Source of the DNA: DATLZC01 sp037444005
GTDB taxonomy: Bacteria > Chloroflexota > Dehalococcoidia > DSTF01 > JACRBR01
Assembly (NCBI GenBank): GCA_037444005.1
Contig: JBBING010000100.1
Coordinates: 1-7,608 of the forward strand
Direction: 5' to 3'
DNA length: 7,608 bases
In this document: piece by piece, positions 5,112 through 7,608 of the stretch
Numbering within the stretch: the first letter of the stretch is position 1
Layout of the letters: every line of letters starts with the position of its first letter
Position numbers and translations under genes: made by a program
Notes under the pieces: model-generated
What the model was told of the DNA's origin: nothing
Database searches by the model: none
What the model saw: only the letters and a program-made list of their open reading frames with translations

Positions 5112-5525
5112 TCAGCCTCGCGTCACCGACAGGCTGACCGACCCGAGGACTCCATTGACGAACTTGGCTGAGTTGTCGCTGCCGAAGCTCTTGGCCAGCT
5201 CCACCGCCTCGTTGATGGCAGCCCGGATGGGCGTCCTATTATTTACCACGATCTCGTTGATCGCAATGCGCAAGATGTTCCGGTCGATGGGCGCGAGCTG
5301 CGACACCGGCCACTGCGGCGCCGCCTTCGCGATGATGGCGTCGATCCGCTCGACGTTCGCGAGGACCCCTTCGATAAGCTCGCGCGCGAACGCCGCCGCT
5401 TCCGGCGACAGACGTTCCTCCTCCACCAGGCGCTCGAGGGTCCGTTCGGGCGCATGCCTGACGGTGTCCCACTCGTAGAGCGCTTGCAGCGCCGCGATTC
5501 GGGCCTTCCGCCGCGACGACGCCAT
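5112..5525 (-). CDS. nusB: Transcription antitermination factor NusB
   Basis: NusB binds boxA RNA together with ribosomal protein S10 (NusE) to keep RNA polymerase from terminating in rRNA operons. The 137-residue all-helical product starts MASSRRKARIAALQALYEWD, the typical NusB opening. It contains LAPIDRNILRIAINEI (77-92), NRTPIRAAINEAVELAKSFG (96-115) and KFVNGVLGSV (121-130), all hallmarks of the family. The ATG overlaps the fabG stop by one base (TGATG), so nusB is almost certainly translationally coupled to fabG. The frame extends further upstream, but that part is antisense-like shadow inside fabG. Placement between fabG and acpP is unusual and links an rRNA transcription factor to lipid genes. 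Confidence 0.96.
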   Translation of the reverse strand: MASSRRKARIAALQALYEWDTVRHAPERTLERLVEEERLSPEAAAFARELIEGVLANVERIDAIIAKAAPQWPVSQLAPIDRNILRIAINEIVVNNRTPIRAAINEAVELAKSFGSDNSAKFVNGVLGSVSLSVTRG

Positions 5526-6274
5526 CAGTAGCTCACCAACCCCCCGTCCACCGTCAACACGTGACCGTTGACGTACGCCGCCTCCTCCGAGGCCAGGAAC
5601 ACCGCCGCCGGCGCCACGTCCTCGGGCCGGCCCGTCCGGCCCGCCGGGATCTGCCGCAGGATCGCCTCCCGCTGTTGCTCCGTCAGATCCCGCGTCATCT
5701 CCGTCTCCACAAACCCCGGAGCGATGGCGTTCACCGTGATGTTGCGGTTGGCCACTTCCTTGGCGACCGCCTTGGTGAACCCGATAATGCCCGCCTTCGC
5801 CGCCGAGTAGTTGGCCTGCCCCGCGTTGCCGACGAGGCCCGCCACGCTCGTCACGTTGATGATACGACCCCACCGCTGGCGAATCATCCCCCGCAGGGCC
5901 GTTTTCGTGCAGAAGAACGCACCCCGAAGATTCGTGTTCAGCACGAGGTCCCAGTCGTCCTGGTCGAGACGCAGCACCAGGTCGTCGTGGGTCACGCCCG
6001 CGTTGTTCACCAGGATGTCGAGCCGCCCGAACGCTTCCACCGCCGTCTGCACGATACGAACCGCCTCCTCGGGGACCGCGACGTCCCCCCGCACAGCCTC
6101 GGCCCGCGACCCCAGCGCGCGCAACGCCGCCACCGTCTCCTCGGCCGCGGCCGCGTTCCGCACGTAGTTCACCATGACCGACGCGCCGTGGCTCGCCAGC
6201 GCCACCGCGATGGCGCGGCCGATGCCGCGCGACCCGCCCGTCACCAGCGCCGTCTTTCCGCTCAGGTCAAACAC
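5525..6274 (-). CDS. fabG: 3-oxoacyl-[acyl-carrier-protein] reductase FabG
   Basis: FabG is an NADPH-dependent short-chain dehydrogenase that reduces 3-ketoacyl-ACP to 3-hydroxyacyl-ACP in each elongation cycle. The 249-residue protein shows the cofactor motif TGGSRGIG (12-19), GDV (63-65), NNAG (90-93), and the catalytic tetrad Asn115, Ser143, Tyr156 and Lys160 (YSAAK). It also has the PG motif at 186-187 and ends GHVLTVDGGLVSY, as FabG proteins do. The start is GTG at 6274, with GGAGG 9 nt upstream. It overlaps the end of fabD by 8 nt, and its stop overlaps the nusB start by one base. Other SDR enzymes share these motifs, but the length, the C-terminal sequence and the fabD/acpP neighbours make FabG the clear choice. 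Confidence 0.96.
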   Translation of the reverse strand: MFDLSGKTALVTGGSRGIGRAIAVALASHGASVMVNYVRNAAAAEETVAALRALGSRAEAVRGDVAVPEEAVRIVQTAVEAFGRLDILVNNAGVTHDDLVLRLDQDDWDLVLNTNLRGAFFCTKTALRGMIRQRWGRIINVTSVAGLVGNAGQANYSAAKAGIIGFTKAVAKEVANRNITVNAIAPGFVETEMTRDLTEQQREAILRQIPAGRTGRPEDVAPAAVFLASEEAAYVNGHVLTVDGGLVSY

Positions 6275-7199
6275 GCTCGTTCGCCTCCAACGCCGTTCGC
6301 AACGCGGCGGCCCCGTTCAGGCTCACGACCGTCGCTTCGGGAGCGATGCGCCGCACGAGGCCGGTCAACACGCGCCCCGGCCCGATCTCGTAGAAAACGC
6401 GTGCGCCGCCCTCGGCCATGACGCGCACGCAGTCCACCCAGCGCACCGGCGACGTGAGCTGCGTCACGAGCTCGTCCCGCAGCTCTTCCGCCTTCGTCAG
6501 GGGCTTCGCCGTGACGTTCGAAATCACGGGAATCGTGGGGTCGCGGAAGGCGCACGCCTCAAGCGCGCGGGCCATGCCGTCCGCCGCCGGACGCATGAGC
6601 GAGGTGTGGAAGGCCCCGCTCACGGGCAGGGGCACAGCGCGCTGCGCGCCCGCCTCCTTCGCCCTCGCGATCGCGCGCTCGACCACGTCCGGCGGCCCGC
6701 CGATGACGATCTGGGAGGGTGCGTTCTCGTTGCAGAGCTCGGCGCCCGTCTCCCCGCAGACCCACTCGACGGCCGCGCGGTCGAGGCCGATGATGGCGGC
6801 CATCGCCCCGGGGCTGGCCGCGCCCGCCTCCTGCATGAGCCGTCCGCGCGTCTGCACCAGACGGAGCCCGTCCTCGAACGCGAGCGCGCCCGCCGCCACC
6901 AGCGCCGTGTACTCACCCAGGCTATGCCCGGCCACGAACCGGGCGGGCGGCAGCGCATGCGCCGAGCGCGCGGCTTCGAGGATGGCGAGGCTCGTCACGA
7001 AGATGGCCGGCTGCTGGCGCTCCGTCTCGCGCAGCGCGTCGTCCGGCCCCTCGAAGCACAGCCGCGACAGCGCATATCCGAGGACCGCGTCCGCCCGCTC
7101 GAAGACGTCGCGCGCGGCGGGGAACGCCTCGGCCACGTCCCGGCCCATCCCCGGTTCCTGCGAGCCCTGTCCGGGGAAGACCCAGGCGACGTCACTCAT
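6267..7199 (-). CDS. fabD: Malonyl-CoA:ACP transacylase FabD
   Basis: FabD moves the malonyl group from CoA to the phosphopantetheine arm of ACP, supplying two-carbon units for chain growth. The 310-residue length is typical. Key sites are GQGSQ (10-14, oxyanion hole Gln11), the nucleophile Ser93 in GHSLGEY (91-97), Arg118 in QTRGRLM, which binds the malonyl carboxylate, and His198 in SGAFHTS. ISNVTA (226-231) and the C-terminal YEIGPGRVLTGL (270-281) are also characteristic. The ATG at 7199 has GGTGA 7 nt upstream. Arg118 rules out an acetyl-type acyltransferase. It follows rpmF after 45 nt and overlaps fabG by 8 nt. Confidence 0.97.
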   Translation of the reverse strand: MSDVAWVFPGQGSQEPGMGRDVAEAFPAARDVFERADAVLGYALSRLCFEGPDDALRETERQQPAIFVTSLAILEAARSAHALPPARFVAGHSLGEYTALVAAGALAFEDGLRLVQTRGRLMQEAGAASPGAMAAIIGLDRAAVEWVCGETGAELCNENAPSQIVIGGPPDVVERAIARAKEAGAQRAVPLPVSGAFHTSLMRPAADGMARALEACAFRDPTIPVISNVTAKPLTKAEELRDELVTQLTSPVRWVDCVRVMAEGGARVFYEIGPGRVLTGLVRRIAPEATVVSLNGAAALRTALEANERV

Positions 7200-7244
7200 C
7201 GGGCCGTCACCGCGCCCCGGCCGCCCCGCGCCAAGCAGGCGAGA

Positions 7245-7445
7245 TTACTCGGAGGACAGCTTCGGACTCTCAACGAGGAGGGCCTGCCGGTGTTTGTAGA
7301 AGCCGCAGGTCGGACACGCATGGTGCGGAAGGCGCGGCGAGTGGCACCGCGGGCACTCGTTCAACTGCGCCACCGTGAGATGCAGGTGGCTGCGGCGCTT
7401 GCCCTGCCGCGACTTCGGGTACTTTCGCTTGGGGAGAGGCGGCAC
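7245..7445 (-). CDS. rpmF: 50S ribosomal protein L32
   Basis: L32 is a small basic zinc-ribbon protein of the large ribosomal subunit. The 66-residue product has the usual basic start PKRKYPKSRQGKRRSH (5-20) and a four-cysteine zinc ribbon, Cys31-x2-Cys34 and Cys44-x2-Cys47, so it is the zinc-binding form. The start is GTG, with GGAG 7 nt upstream. L32 next to fatty-acid genes, with a DUF177 gene in front, is a widespread arrangement, and the fab genes are probably read from the same transcript. The start codon could only be GTG, because no other start lies between the GGAG element and the conserved PKRK motif. Confidence 0.95.
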   Translation of the reverse strand: MPPLPKRKYPKSRQGKRRSHLHLTVAQLNECPRCHSPRLPHHACPTCGFYKHRQALLVESPKLSSE

Positions 7446-7470
7446 CGTTCGACTCCGTTGTTCGCAAGGC

Positions 7471-7489
7471 GCCGGGCAATGCGCCCGGC
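7471..7489 (-). promoter_or_regulatory. Hairpin in the leader between the upstream gene and rpmF
   Basis: GCCGGGC (7471-7477) and GCCCGGC (7483-7489) form a perfect 7-bp stem with a 5-nt loop, 25 nt or so before the rpmF start on the minus strand. There is no U-run. It may be a leader structure affecting L32 translation or a processing site. The whole spacer (7446-7503) is otherwise featureless. Confidence 0.35.
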
Positions 7490-7503
7490 CCTTCGCTCGT
7501 ATC

Positions 7504-7608
7504 TCAGACGTTCGGGCGTAAGTCTAACAACTTGGCCCAACGCTCGTCGAGGACCCGATCTGCCTCATTGAAAGGGTTACCGAACGGGGAGCGTTGCCTC
7601 AGAATCAG
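7504..7608 (-). CDS. C-terminal end of a probable DUF177 (YceD-like) protein, 5' part outside window
   Basis: Only the last 34 codons and a TGA stop are visible on the minus strand. The end reads DERWAKLLDLRPNV, resembling the D-P-R-W/L-A-x-L-x-x-L ending of DUF177/YceD proteins, which are commonly encoded directly upstream of rpmF. YceD-type proteins are associated with 23S rRNA accumulation and L32. Against this, no cysteines are visible in the 34 residues, and third-position GC is lower than in the neighbouring genes, so a shadow frame cannot be excluded. The call depends mainly on the neighbour and the short terminal motif. Confidence 0.5.
   Translation of the reverse strand: MILRQRSPFGNPFNEADRVLDERWAKLLDLRPNV

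Noticed and set aside
5526..5873. N-terminal extension of NusB
   Set aside because: The extension is a Gly/Arg-rich shadow of fabG; NusB homology starts at the ATG at 5525.
7510..7545. Possible promoter with TTGTTA or TTAGAC and GATACG ahead of rpmF
   Set aside because: The -10 match is poor, the spacing does not fit well (18 or 21 nt), and the bases also lie in the probable end of the upstream gene.
6174..7571. 465-codon plus-strand open frame opposite rpmF, fabD and the 5' end of fabG
   Set aside because: It is antisense to unmistakable FabD and L32 coding sequence. Its translation is Arg/Pro/His-rich with no motif, as expected from high GC.

Overview
The window looks like a chromosomal housekeeping segment from a very GC-rich bacterium: G or C dominates third codon positions, and long antisense frames run opposite most real genes. 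The septum-formation initiator with a tryptophan-containing, Pro/Thr-rich tail, the divIC-tilS pair, and the 66-residue L32 with four zinc-binding Cys suggest a deep Gram-positive or Chloroflexota-like lineage. This placement is an inference from gene content and family memory. No rRNA, tRNA, CRISPR array or insertion sequence was seen, and no stretch over 300 bases lacks a gene.

Left part (1-1400, minus strand): a divIC/ftsB-type cell-division gene is followed by tilS, which runs off the left edge without a stop. The tilS frame is easily missed because its end lies outside the window. A possible promoter (1370-1398) sits in front of the division gene.

Middle (1505-3491): two small plus-strand genes encode a 61-residue two-helix membrane protein and a 155-residue probable lipoprotein. 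They diverge from the division gene. A minus-strand gene for an exported right-handed beta-helix protein converges on them, and the palindrome CTAG at 2220-2223 provides both stop codons. This is the least familiar part of the window.

Right part (3549-7608, minus strand, reading right to left): the end of a probable DUF177/YceD protein, then rpmF (L32), fabD, fabG, nusB, acpP, a TatA/TatB-like gene and tatC. fabD/fabG and fabG/nusB overlap, which indicates tight co-translation. Malonyl transfer to ACP (FabD), ketoacyl reduction (FabG) and the carrier itself (AcpP) form a partial fatty-acid synthesis cluster. The usual plsX, fabH and fabF are absent, and nusB is inserted between fabG and acpP. 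The Tat pair comes after two strong hairpins and may have its own promoter.

I see no convincing undescribed multi-gene system. The best leads are the beta-helix exoprotein, the two unknown plus-strand genes, the hairpins around translation starts (especially 4689-4715), and the unusual acpP start and loop.
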